Of a stretch of DNA of 14,664 nucleotides, positions 1 to 7,057 are shown in pieces. A model generated the notes under the pieces. The model was not told the origin of the DNA. It ran no database searches and was given only the letters and a program-made list of their open reading frames with translations. The position numbers and the translations under genes are program-made. The DNA is from an uncultured Bacteroidales bacterium (lineage in GTDB: Bacteria; Bacteroidota; Bacteroidia; Bacteroidales; Paludibacteraceae), in the NCBI GenBank assembly GCA_903929065.1, contig CAIYTJ010000004.1:1-14664 (forward strand). Direction: 5' to 3'. Every line of letters starts with the position of its first letter. Position 1 is the stretch's first letter.

Positions 1-936
1 AATAATAAAAAAAATCGACTTGATATAGCTATTCATTGCGAAGCTGTCAGCAAGAATTATAAAAAAATTGAAGCTCTAAAAAATATTAATTTTAATGTAA
101 AGAGCGGCGAAATTTTCGGGATTATCGGTCCTGACGGTGCCGGAAAGACGACGTTATTCCGTATTCTGACCACTCTGATTCTGGCTGATAGCGGAACTGC
201 TACGGTGAATGGATTTGATGTGGTGAAAGATTATAAAAAAATCAGGGAATGCGTTGGTTATATGCCAGGGCGGTTTTCGCTTTATCAGGATTTGACGGTG
301 GAAGAAAATCTGGAATTTTTTGCGACGGTTTTCAATACGATGATTGAAGAAAATTACGAACTGATTAAGGATATTTACATTCAGATAGAACCATTCAAAA
401 AACGCCGTGCCGGTAAACTTTCGGGTGGAATGAAACAAAAACTGGCTCTGAGTTGCGCGTTAATTCATAAACCGACAGTTTTGTTCCTCGATGAACCAAC
501 GACCGGTGTTGATCCCGTTTCGCGAAAGGAATTTTGGGGAATGTTGAAAAAACTAAAACAAAATGGCATAACAATTCTGGTTTCCACGCCTTATATGGAC
601 GAAGCCAGTCTTTGTGACCGGATTGCATTGATACAAAACGGACAATTCTTGAAGATTGATACACCTGATAATATTGTCAGTCAGTTTGCCGATAAACTTT
701 GGGCTGCAAAAAGCGATAATATGCATAAGTTGCTGGAAGATTTACGAGAGAATAAACTGGTAAAAAGCGCTTTTGCATTTGGTGATTCGGTGCACGTCAC
801 AGTGAGCAGTGAACAGTTATCAGTGAACAGTTTGACTGATTATCTTACCGGTTTGGGTCATAAAAATATTGAAATTCATCCGATTGAGCCTACTATTGAA
901 GACTGTTTTATGGAATTATCCAACAATCAAATTTGA
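1..936 (+). CDS. ABC exporter ATPase, first of a pair (5' end outside window)
   Basis: This is the nucleotide-binding subunit of an ABC-2 type exporter. The frame is open from base 1, and the strand-beta and Walker A region lies before the first in-frame ATG at 205, so the true start is outside the window. Seen: Walker A GPDGAGKTT (127-153), signature LSGGMKQ (418-438), Walker B LFLDEP with catalytic Glu (481-498) and D-loop GVD. The H-loop reads STPYMDEA, so the usual His is Pro (codon 589-591). The N-terminal half of YbhF/RbbA-type tandem ATPases has this general make-up (family knowledge). Near the C-terminus the peptide SSEQLSVNSL is encoded by heptanucleotide repeats. The gene ends 11 nt before the second ATPase, so the two are surely co-transcribed and probably form a heterodimer. 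The exported substrate is unknown; related YbhFSR and YhiI/RbbA/YhhJ systems are linked to drug or cation efflux. Confidence 0.93.
   Translation, partial: NNKKNRLDIAIHCEAVSKNYKKIEALKNINFNVKSGEIFGIIGPDGAGKTTLFRILTTLILADSGTATVNGFDVVKDYKKIRECVGYMPGRFSLYQDLTVEENLEFFATVFNTMIEENYELIKDIYIQIEPFKKRRAGKLSGGMKQKLALSCALIHKPTVLFLDEPTTGVDPVSRKEFWGMLKKLKQNGITILVSTPYMDEASLCDRIALIQNGQFLKIDTPDNIVSQFADKLWAAKSDNMHKLLEDLRENKLVKSAFAFGDSVHVTVSSEQLSVNSLTDYLTGLGHKNIEIHPIEPTIEDCFMELSNNQI
800..834 (+). repeat. Five heptanucleotide repeats inside the first ABC ATPase gene
   Basis: Five consecutive 7-nt units are seen: CAGTGAG, CAGTGAA, CAGTTAT, CAGTGAA, CAGTTTG. They keep the reading frame open and encode part of SSEQLSVNSL near the protein's C-terminus. 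Units of the same type occur at 2795-2829 and 10405-10483. Heptanucleotide short tandem repeats are known from other bacteria, notably cyanobacteria; origin here by slippage or insertion is inference. Confidence 0.7.
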
Positions 937-947
937 AAGTAACAAGC

Positions 948-1688
948 ATGGAAACAGTTATAAAAGTTGAAAATCTGACAAAACGTTTTGGAAGTTTCAC
1001 CGCCGTGGATAATATTTCTTTCGAAGTAAAAAAAGGAGAAATATTCGGATTTTTAGGAGCAAACGGTGCCGGAAAAACCACTGCCATGCGTATGCTTTGC
1101 GGTCTGAGTCTTCCGACAGAAGGCAAAGGAACTGTTGCCGGATACGATATTTACACCCAGCCGGAACTGGTAAAGAAAAGCATCGGATATATGAGCCAGA
1201 AATTTTCCATGTACGAAGATTTAAAAGTGTGGGAAAATCTGGAACTTTTTGGCGGCATTTACGGTATGAGTGATGAAATTATCAAAATCAAGACGGACGA
1301 ATTAATGGCAAGTTTGAATTTTGAAGAAGAACGCGACAAACTGGTAAAATCGTTGCCGCTTGGTTTCAAACAAAAACTTGCTTTTTCGGTTTCAATTTTT
1401 CATACGCCCAAGGTGGTTTTCCTCGATGAACCGACCGGCGGTGTTGATCCGATTACGCGGCGGCGCTTCTGGGAAATGATTTACGATGCTACCGCCCGTG
1501 GCATAACTGTTTTTGTGACAACACATTACATGGACGAAGCAGAATATTGCGACCGTGTTTCCATCATGGTTGATGGACGAATTGAAGCATTAGATTCCCC
1601 TAAAAATCTGAAAGCAACTTACAAAGCAAAAAATATGGACGAGGTTTTCCAGCAACTTGCCCGAAAATCCAAACGTAAAGCCGATTGA
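948..1688 (+). CDS. ABC exporter ATPase, second of a pair
   Basis: This is the second nucleotide-binding subunit of the exporter, 246 aa. ATG 948 is chosen because it falls 11 nt after the previous stop and gives the normal start METVIKVENLTKRFG; a TTG at 933 would overlap the upstream stop. Seen: Walker A GANGAGKTT (residues 37-45), Walker B VFLDEP (Asp160, catalytic Glu161), D-loop GVD and a normal H-loop His193 in TTHYMDEA. The signature is degenerate: LPLGFKQ (136-142) in place of LSGGxxQ. LPLG-type signatures are typical of the second half of YbhF/RbbA proteins (family knowledge). Paired with the upstream ATPase this gives one intact site (this Walker/His plus the partner's LSGG) and one degenerate site. 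Its stop lies 2 nt before the first permease ATG, so translation is probably coupled. Confidence 0.94.
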   Translation: METVIKVENLTKRFGSFTAVDNISFEVKKGEIFGFLGANGAGKTTAMRMLCGLSLPTEGKGTVAGYDIYTQPELVKKSIGYMSQKFSMYEDLKVWENLELFGGIYGMSDEIIKIKTDELMASLNFEEERDKLVKSLPLGFKQKLAFSVSIFHTPKVVFLDEPTGGVDPITRRRFWEMIYDATARGITVFVTTHYMDEAEYCDRVSIMVDGRIEALDSPKNLKATYKAKNMDEVFQQLARKSKRKAD

Positions 1689-1690
1689 TT

Positions 1691-2797
1691 ATGAAACAAC
1701 TTTGGTCATTTATAAGAAAAGAATTCCACCATATTTTCCGGGATCGAACCACCGTGATGATTTTGCTGTTAATGCCTGTCATTCAGATTATTTTGTTTGG
1801 TTTCGCGTTGTCCACCGAAGTCAAAGATACAAAAGTGGTTGTTATAGCAAATACTAATGATGATGCCACCCAGCGAATCATTGATCGGATTGATGCAAGT
1901 GAATATTTTGATGTGGTAATTATGGCACATAATTCCGGCGAGATAAATGCCGCTTTTCGGGACGGAAAAGCCAAACTGGCAATGGTTTTTGAAGATCATT
2001 TCTCAGAAAACCTGAAACATACCGGAACGGCTCATATCCAGCTTATTGCCGATGCCACCGACCCGAATGCCGCTACTTCGTTTATGTTTTATGCTTCCAA
2101 TATTATTAATAATTTTCAGCAAGATATTTCACAGCCACAATCCGGCAGTGGAATGATTCAGCCGGAAGTGAAAATGCTTTATAATCCTCAGATGATAAGC
2201 GCTTTCAACTTTGTACCGGGTGTTCTGGGAATGATTATGATTCTGATTTGTGCCATGATGACTTCCATTGCCATTGTGCGTGAAAAAGAAATGGGCACAA
2301 TGGAAATCCTACTCGTTTCGCCTATGAAGCCGATTTACACGATTTTGTCTAAAATTGCACCCTATTTCGTGCTTTCGGTCATCAATTTCATAACCATTAT
2401 GCTGCTGTCGGTTTTCGTGCTGAAAGTTCCGATTGTTGGAAGTTTTGTGAGTTTATTCGCCGTTTCGCTGCTTTATATTTTCGTGGCACTTTCACTCGGA
2501 TTGCTTATTTCCACGCTTACCAGTTCTCAGTTGGCGGCCATGATGATTTCGGGTATGGGGTTGATGATTCCGGTTATGTTGCTCTCTGGAATGATTTTCC
2601 CGGTGGAAAATATGCCGGCATTCCTGCGTTTTATTTCCAATTTTGTTCCGGCACGATGGTATATTGACGCGGTAAAAACTATTATGATCAAAGGACTTAG
2701 CATTACCGCCGTTTTGAAAGATATTGGTGTGCTGGTTTTGATGGGTACAGTTTTGGTAACTATCAGTTTGAAAAAGTTTAAAGTGAGACTTGAATAG
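1691..2797 (+). CDS. ABC-2 exporter permease, YbhS-like
   Basis: Integral inner-membrane subunit of the exporter, 368 aa, the usual size for ABC-2 permeases of the YbhS/YhhJ group. ATG 1691 is used; a TTG at 1685 would overlap the upstream stop. Order: amphipathic start MKQLWSFIRKEFHHIFRDR, membrane helix at about 20-40, a soluble loop of about 130 residues facing the periplasm, then five to six hydrophobic helices from about residue 174 (FVPGVLGMIMILICAMM) to the C-terminus. EKEMGTMEILLVSP after the second helix and LSGMIFPVENMP before the last ones are hallmark segments of ABC-2 permeases. It lies 2 nt after the second ATPase gene and 45 nt before the second permease, with which it should form a heterodimer. 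Substrate is not evident. Confidence 0.93.
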   Translation: MKQLWSFIRKEFHHIFRDRTTVMILLLMPVIQIILFGFALSTEVKDTKVVVIANTNDDATQRIIDRIDASEYFDVVIMAHNSGEINAAFRDGKAKLAMVFEDHFSENLKHTGTAHIQLIADATDPNAATSFMFYASNIINNFQQDISQPQSGSGMIQPEVKMLYNPQMISAFNFVPGVLGMIMILICAMMTSIAIVREKEMGTMEILLVSPMKPIYTILSKIAPYFVLSVINFITIMLLSVFVLKVPIVGSFVSLFAVSLLYIFVALSLGLLISTLTSSQLAAMMISGMGLMIPVMLLSGMIFPVENMPAFLRFISNFVPARWYIDAVKTIMIKGLSITAVLKDIGVLVLMGTVLVTISLKKFKVRLE

Positions 2798-2829
2798 TTT
2801 ATAGTTGACAGTTTATAGTTGATAATTAA
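2795..2829 (+). repeat. Heptanucleotide repeats between the two permease genes
   Basis: Five 7-nt units, TAGTTTA, TAGTTGA, CAGTTTA, TAGTTGA and TAATTAA, fill most of the gap between the permease genes. The TAG stop codon of the first permease is the start of the first unit. The units resemble those at 800-834 (shared core YAGT). A 14-nt direct repeat (units 1-2 against 3-4) differs at one base. Confidence 0.65.
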
Positions 2830-2842
2830 TAGACAATCTTAT

Positions 2843-3955
2843 ATGATAAAATATCTTCTGAAAAAAGAATTCAAACAAATCATTCGGAATCCGTTTTTAC
2901 CGAAAATGATTTTCATGTTTCCGTTGATGGTGTTGCTGGTTTTTCCATGGGCAGCAAGTTACGAAATCAAGAACCTGAACCTGAGTGTGATTGATAACGA
3001 TCATTCTACCTATTCGCGCCGGTTGACTCAAACTATTATTTCGTCTAATTATTTCAGACTTACCGACAAATCGGCAAGTTACAATCAGGCTTTAAAAAGC
3101 ATTGAAAGCAATAAAGCGGATATCATTCTTGAAATTCCACAAAATTTTGAGAAAAGTATTATCAATCGTGAGCCGGTTAAAGTCATGCTTTCAGCCAATG
3201 CCGTTAACGGAATGAAAGGCGGCATTGCAACGACGTATCTTTCGATGATTATTGGCGCATTTAATACAACACTCATATCTGAACTTTTCCCGGAAATGGC
3301 CGGCAGTTCTTCGAACATGATTCAAATTGATTCCCAATACCGCTTCAACAAACATTTGAATTATCAGGTATTTATGGTGCCCGCGTTGATGGTGATGATT
3401 CTGACTTTGCTTTGCGGATTTTTACCGGCCGTCTCCATTGTTTTTGAAAAGGAACTGGGAACTATGGAACAAATTAATGTGAGTCCCGTACCTAAAATTA
3501 CGTTTATTCTGGCGAAACTTATTCCTTTCTGGATTATCGGATTTATCGCTATAACCATTGGATTTACAGTGGCTTGGCTGGATTATGGGCTAATTCCAGT
3601 TGGTCATTTTTATATAATATACACATTTGCAGCCATTTACATTTTCGCCATTTCAGGGATGGGAATTGTCATTTCAAATTTCGCTTCAACCCTTCAACAA
3701 GCTGTTTTTATCGTTTTCTTTTTCATGATGCTGTTCATTATGTTGAGCGGACTTTATACACCGGTGGACAGCATGCCCAATTGGGCCAAATGGATTGCCG
3801 CATTTAATCCGTTGAAACACTTAATGATCGTGATGCGCTCCATTTATCTGAAAGGAAGCAATTTCACTCAACTTGGAGGCGAACTGGCTGCCTTGTTGGG
3901 ATTTGCAGTATTTTTTAATGGACTGGCCGTGCTGAGTTATCGAAAAACAAATTAA
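2843..3955 (+). CDS. ABC-2 exporter permease, YbhR-like
   Basis: Second membrane subunit of the exporter, 370 aa, paralogous to the upstream permease. ATG 2843 gives MIKYLLKKEFKQIIRNPFLP, the normal N-terminus; an upstream TTG (2819) lies inside the heptanucleotide repeats and adds residues without family character. Order: membrane helix at about 20-38, a periplasmic domain of about 150 residues, RFNKHLNYQVFMVPAL leading into the second helix, FEKELGTMEQINVSP coupling segment, further helices, and LSGLYTPVDSMPNWAKW near the end. It is the last gene of the operon: a 9-bp hairpin follows directly and the next gene has its own promoter-like element. Together with the two ATPases it makes a four-polypeptide exporter whose adaptor and outer-membrane partners would be encoded to the left. 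Confidence 0.92.
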   Translation: MIKYLLKKEFKQIIRNPFLPKMIFMFPLMVLLVFPWAASYEIKNLNLSVIDNDHSTYSRRLTQTIISSNYFRLTDKSASYNQALKSIESNKADIILEIPQNFEKSIINREPVKVMLSANAVNGMKGGIATTYLSMIIGAFNTTLISELFPEMAGSSSNMIQIDSQYRFNKHLNYQVFMVPALMVMILTLLCGFLPAVSIVFEKELGTMEQINVSPVPKITFILAKLIPFWIIGFIAITIGFTVAWLDYGLIPVGHFYIIYTFAAIYIFAISGMGIVISNFASTLQQAVFIVFFFMMLFIMLSGLYTPVDSMPNWAKWIAAFNPLKHLMIVMRSIYLKGSNFTQLGGELAALLGFAVFFNGLAVLSYRKTN

Positions 3956-3958
3956 CCG

Positions 3959-3984
3959 TTCAGATAAGTATATAATTATCTGAA
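3959..3984 (+). terminator. Hairpin after the ABC operon, possible terminator
   Basis: Perfect 9-bp inverted repeat TTCAGATAA / TTATCTGAA with an 8-nt loop, beginning 4 nt after the last permease stop. No T-run follows, so intrinsic termination is not assured; an mRNA 3'-end stabilising hairpin is the alternative. Confidence 0.5.
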
Positions 3985-4083
3985 TGAGCAATTTAATCTT
4001 AGTTTGTAAAAATTAAAAATATTGAACTGAGATAAATGTTGTAGATATTTTTCTTAAATCTTCATATTCAGTTCCTTTTTCCT

Positions 4084-4091
4084 TACTTTTG
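4084..4091 (+). promoter_or_regulatory. Putative pepD promoter, -7 element
   Basis: TACTTTTG matches the Bacteroidota -7 consensus TAnnTTTG and lies 37 nt before the pepD ATG, after the hairpin that ends the previous operon. No clear TTTG is present at the -33 spacing, so the call rests on one box and position. Confidence 0.5.
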
Positions 4092-4128
4092 TATTTATCA
4101 GTTTTTTTAAATTCAAATTTTACTCAAA

Positions 4129-5583
4129 ATGAACTCAATAAAAACACTCCAACCGGCTGCTATCTGGCACTTTTTCGATGAAATAAACCAGATTCCGCGT
4201 CCTTCCAAAAAAGAAGAAAAAATCATTGCCTATCTAAAAGCTTTTGGCGAAAAAAACAACCTGAAAACAAAGGTTGACAAAGCAGGCAATGTACTTATTT
4301 CAAAACCGGCAACCAGCGGATACGAGAACCGCAAAACCATCATTTTGCAGGCACATATCGATATGGTTTGCGAAAAAAACAGCGATATACCCTTCAATTT
4401 TGACACGGATGCCATTCAAACCTACATCGACGGTGACTGGGTAAAAGCCCGTGGCACAACGCTTGGTGCCGATAACGGCATTGGTATGTCGATGATGCTT
4501 TCCGTGCTTTCAGCATCCGATTTGCAACATCCGGTACTGGAATGTTTATTTACAGTCGATGAAGAAACCGGATTAACCGGAGCTTTTGCCCTTGAACCGG
4601 GATTTCTGAGTGGTGAAGTGCTTATCAACCTCGATTCGGAAGATGATGGCGTGGCTTTTATTGGCTGTGCCGGTGGAATTGACACCACTGCGACTTTATC
4701 ATACAAACATGAGAAAACTCCTTCAACTTATTTTGCCTTTTCAGTTTCGGTGAAAGGACTGACAGGCGGTCATTCCGGCGACGATATTGAAAAAGGTCGC
4801 GGTAATGCCAATAAAATACTGAATCGTTTTTTATGGACAATTAATAAAAAAACCGATTTGCGTCTGGCAAGTTTTAACGGAGGAAACCTTCGGAATGCCA
4901 TTCCACGCGAAGCAGCGGCTGTGGCTTGTGTTGCATGGTCGGAAAAGGAAAATATCCGCGTACTTTTCAATCAATTCGTAAGTGATTTGGAAATTGAAAT
5001 TGCCGATGTAGAACCGAATCTGAAACTTTCGCTCGAATCGGAAAACCTGCCGGAAACCGTTATCGATAAAAAAACATCCGATAATTTATTGAACGCACTT
5101 TATGCCTGCGCACACGGCGTTATTGCCATGAGCCGCGATATGCCGGGTCTGGTGGAGACTTCCACCAATCTGGCTTCGGTGAAAATGAAAGACGAAAACA
5201 CCATATTAATCACCACCAGCCAGCGAAGTTCGGTTGAATCGTCGAAATACGATATTATGCAACAGGTTGAAGCTGTTTTCTTGTTATGTGGAGCCAAAAT
5301 TACTCACGGTGACGGATATCCGGGCTGGAAACCAAATCTGAAATCTGATATTCTGAATACAACTCAGGAAAGTTACAAAAAATTGTTTGGCGTTGAGCCA
5401 AGTATCCGTGCCATTCATGCCGGACTGGAATGTGGTCTTTTCCTCAAAAAATATCCGTTTCTGGATATGATTTCCATCGGTCCGCAAATGTATGGTGTTC
5501 ATTCGCCCGACGAACGGCTGAGCATTTCTTCCACACAAAAATGTTGGAAATGGCTTGTAGAGATATTAGCTTGGCGTTATTAG
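4129..5583 (+). CDS. pepD: Cytosol non-specific dipeptidase (aminoacyl-histidine dipeptidase, M20C)
   Basis: Dinuclear metal peptidase that splits dipeptides, including Xaa-His, in the cytosol and so recycles amino acids. It has 484 aa, the family's full length. The start MNSIKTLQPAAIWHFFDEI is typical. Zinc and catalytic positions are visible in order: His76 and Asp78 in AHIDMV, Asp115 in GADNG, Glu145-Glu146 in DEETG, Asp169 in NLDSED and His458 in YGVHSPDE. The lid domain (about 190-390) lies between them, with GGHSGDDIEKGRGNAN at its start. It stands alone: a hairpin and promoter-like box precede it, and 114 nt of repeat-rich DNA follow. Its final codons (encoding WRY) fall within an inverted repeat at 5576-5598, so the extreme C-terminus may have been reshaped by that repeat (inference). 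Confidence 0.95.
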   Translation: MNSIKTLQPAAIWHFFDEINQIPRPSKKEEKIIAYLKAFGEKNNLKTKVDKAGNVLISKPATSGYENRKTIILQAHIDMVCEKNSDIPFNFDTDAIQTYIDGDWVKARGTTLGADNGIGMSMMLSVLSASDLQHPVLECLFTVDEETGLTGAFALEPGFLSGEVLINLDSEDDGVAFIGCAGGIDTTATLSYKHEKTPSTYFAFSVSVKGLTGGHSGDDIEKGRGNANKILNRFLWTINKKTDLRLASFNGGNLRNAIPREAAAVACVAWSEKENIRVLFNQFVSDLEIEIADVEPNLKLSLESENLPETVIDKKTSDNLLNALYACAHGVIAMSRDMPGLVETSTNLASVKMKDENTILITTSQRSSVESSKYDIMQQVEAVFLLCGAKITHGDGYPGWKPNLKSDILNTTQESYKKLFGVEPSIRAIHAGLECGLFLKKYPFLDMISIGPQMYGVHSPDERLSISSTQKCWKWLVEILAWRY

Positions 5584-5672
5584 CTTCGCTGATATTTGCC
5601 CTTCGGGCGATATTATCTTTGCTGAAATAACGTGAGCGAAGCGAACAAATATCAGGAGCGAAGCAACATAAC
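5576..5672 (+). repeat. Interrupted inverted repeat at the 3' end of pepD
   Basis: The left arm (5576-5598) is an imperfect reverse complement of the right arm (5646-5672). They share a 10-nt block, CAAATATCAG, and a 6-nt block, CGAAGC, separated by a 3-nt bulge in the right arm. The loop of about 47 nt contains a small GCCC-TTC-GGGC hairpin (5598-5608). The left arm includes the last codons and stop of pepD. It could act as a terminator-like structure, but no T-run follows. Confidence 0.5.
5614..5621 (+). promoter_or_regulatory. Possible -7 element before the HD gene
   Basis: TATCTTTG fits TAnnTTTG fully and lies 76 nt before the HD gene start, inside the repeat-rich spacer. A TTTG at 5595-5598 is only 15 nt upstream, shorter than the usual spacing, so this is a weak call. 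Confidence 0.35.
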
Positions 5673-5717
5673 AACGTGAACAAAGTGAACAAATAACATG
5701 AGCATAGCGAAAAATAA
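5630..5717 (+). repeat. Four 22-nt tandem repeats covering the HD gene start
   Basis: Four copies with exact 22-nt period: 5630-5651, 5652-5673, 5674-5695 and 5696-5717. Copies 1 and 3 agree at 19 of 22 positions (ACGTGAGCGAAGCGAACAAA against ACGTGAACAAAGTGAACAAA). Copy 2 is more diverged but keeps GAGCGAAGC. Copy 4 starts ACATGAGCATAGCGAA and contains the ATG of the HD gene (5698-5700), so the first six or so codons of that gene derive from the array. Confidence 0.6.
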
Positions 5718-6933
5718 TAAACGCAAGATAATCAACGACCCGGTTTTCGGATTTATCAATATTCCGAACGACTTTTTGTACGATATTATTCAGCATCCGT
5801 ACTTTCAGCGGCTGAATCGAATCAAGCAATTGGGTTTGTCGTCGTTTGTTTATCCCGGTGCCACTCACACCCGCTTGCAACATTCGTTGGGTGCCATGCA
5901 TCTTATGACTGAAGCAATCGCACAATTGCGCGATGCCGGTCACGAAATAACAGAAAAAGAATCTCAGGCCGTTCAGGCGTGCATTTTGTTGCACGATATC
6001 GGCCACGGACCATTTTCACACACGCTCGAACACAGTTTGGTGAGCGGAATCAGTCACGAGGAAATTTCGTTGCTGATGATGCAGCAAATAAACACCGAAC
6101 TGGACGGTAAACTTGATACGGCGATTGAAATTTTTACCAATGTTTATCCTAAAAAATTCCTGCATCAATTAGTTTCAAGCCAATTGGACATGGACCGGCT
6201 GGATTATCTGAGCCGCGACAGCTTTTACTCAGGCGTAAGTGAAGGTATAATTGGTTCGGCACGAATTATAAAAATGTTAAACATTCATAATGATCAACTG
6301 GTTATTGAAGCGAAGGGAATTTATTCAATCGAAAAATTTTTAGTAGCGCGCCGATTAATGTACTGGCAGGTCTATTTGCATAAAACTTCGGTCGCTGCCG
6401 AAAAAATGTTGCTGAATATTCTCAAGCGCGCCAAAGAACTTGCAAGTCGAAATGTGGAGCTTTTTGCTTCTCCTGCTTTGCATTATTTTCTTTATAATGA
6501 GATAAATAAAGATAAATTTGTACATTCTGAAATTGCATTGGAAAACTTTGCCATGCTGGATGATTCGGATTTAATTTGTGCCATTAAAGTTTGGTCGTCG
6601 CATGCTGACATTGTGCTTTCAACGCTCTGTAAATCATTTACCGACAGAAAGTTGTTTAAGGTCGAAATTGGCACGGAGCCGGTCGACAAGAAAAAACGTG
6701 AAAAATTGCTGAAACAATATGTTGAGTATTTTGGCGTTAACACAGAAGAAGCAGCTTATTTTCAGGGCGAAGAAATCCTGAGTACCGATACATACAGCCC
6801 CGAAGATGACCACATCAACATTTTGTACAAAGATGGTACGATAAAAGATATTGCAGACGCTTCGGATATGTTGAATATCAATGTGTTGACAAAGAAAGTA
6901 GAAAAATATTTTTATTGCTATTTCCGAATCTGA
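5698..6933 (+). CDS. HD-superfamily phosphohydrolase (COG1078/dNTPase-like)
   Basis: A 411-aa metal-dependent phosphohydrolase of the family related to dNTP triphosphohydrolases; the substrate of this member is not known. Seen: His62 in TRLQHSLG, the HD pair His99-Asp100 in LLHDIGHGPFSH, and SQLDMDRLDYLSRDSFYSG (Asp164/166/169), which supplies the late Asp of the H...HD...D site. The N-terminus IINDPVFGFINIPNDFLYDI is characteristic of the group. No signal peptide or membrane helix is seen, so it is cytosolic. The first residues, MSIAKNN, come from a 22-nt repeat; a conserved-looking start would be around KIINDP. It lies just before lpxD, an association I recall from other Bacteroidota, but two hairpins and promoter boxes separate them. 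Any role in envelope synthesis is inference from position only. Confidence 0.9.
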   Translation: MSIAKNNKRKIINDPVFGFINIPNDFLYDIIQHPYFQRLNRIKQLGLSSFVYPGATHTRLQHSLGAMHLMTEAIAQLRDAGHEITEKESQAVQACILLHDIGHGPFSHTLEHSLVSGISHEEISLLMMQQINTELDGKLDTAIEIFTNVYPKKFLHQLVSSQLDMDRLDYLSRDSFYSGVSEGIIGSARIIKMLNIHNDQLVIEAKGIYSIEKFLVARRLMYWQVYLHKTSVAAEKMLLNILKRAKELASRNVELFASPALHYFLYNEINKDKFVHSEIALENFAMLDDSDLICAIKVWSSHADIVLSTLCKSFTDRKLFKVEIGTEPVDKKKREKLLKQYVEYFGVNTEEAAYFQGEEILSTDTYSPEDDHINILYKDGTIKDIADASDMLNINVLTKKVEKYFYCYFRI

Positions 6934-6950
6934 AATTTCGGGAAATTTCA
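6931..6950 (+). terminator. Hairpin overlapping the HD gene stop codon
   Basis: Perfect 8-bp inverted repeat TGAAATTT / AAATTTCA with loop CGGG, beginning at the TGA stop itself. It is A+T-rich and followed by A's rather than T's, so it is a weak terminator candidate on its own. Confidence 0.4.
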
Positions 6951-6970
6951 AAAATTTACATAAAATTAGC

Positions 6971-6990
6971 CGAAAACACGCCTGTTTTCG
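6971..6990 (+). terminator. Second hairpin after the HD gene
   Basis: Perfect 7-bp stem CGAAAAC / GTTTTCG with loop ACGCCT, then TTATACTTTTG. The short T-rich tail makes partial termination possible before lpxD; the tail also contains a promoter-like box. Confidence 0.45.
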
Positions 6991-6993
6991 TTA

Positions 6994-7001
6994 TACTTTT
7001 G
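6994..7001 (+). promoter_or_regulatory. Possible upstream lpxD promoter box
   Basis: TACTTTTG (TAnnTTTG) lies 4 nt after the second hairpin and 56 nt before the lpxD ATG. It is the upstream of two identical boxes 39 nt apart. Confidence 0.4.
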
Positions 7002-7032
7002 TGCGCTTTATGGTTAATTGAAATTTGTTTAG

Positions 7033-7040
7033 TACTTTTG
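7033..7040 (+). promoter_or_regulatory. Putative main lpxD promoter, -7 element
   Basis: TACTTTTG followed by CAACC closely resembles the common Bacteroidota form TAnnTTTGCAnCC. It ends 17 nt before the lpxD ATG, which would give a leader of only about 10 nt. It would drive lpxD, lpxC-fabZ and lpxA together. A good TTTG at -33 is not present. Confidence 0.6.
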
Positions 7041-7057
7041 CAACCAAATTTTTTAAT

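Noticed and set aside
5566..6006. A 146-codon minus-strand frame crossing the pepD-HD spacer
   Set aside because: Mostly antisense to the HD gene; the remainder translates the 22-nt repeats (recurring VRFAHV-like peptides), which explains its length.
7025..7057. Upstream TTG start for lpxD
   Set aside because: It would place the start codon upstream of the TACTTTTG box and add residues absent from the usual LpxD N-terminus; ATG 7058 gives the family start.
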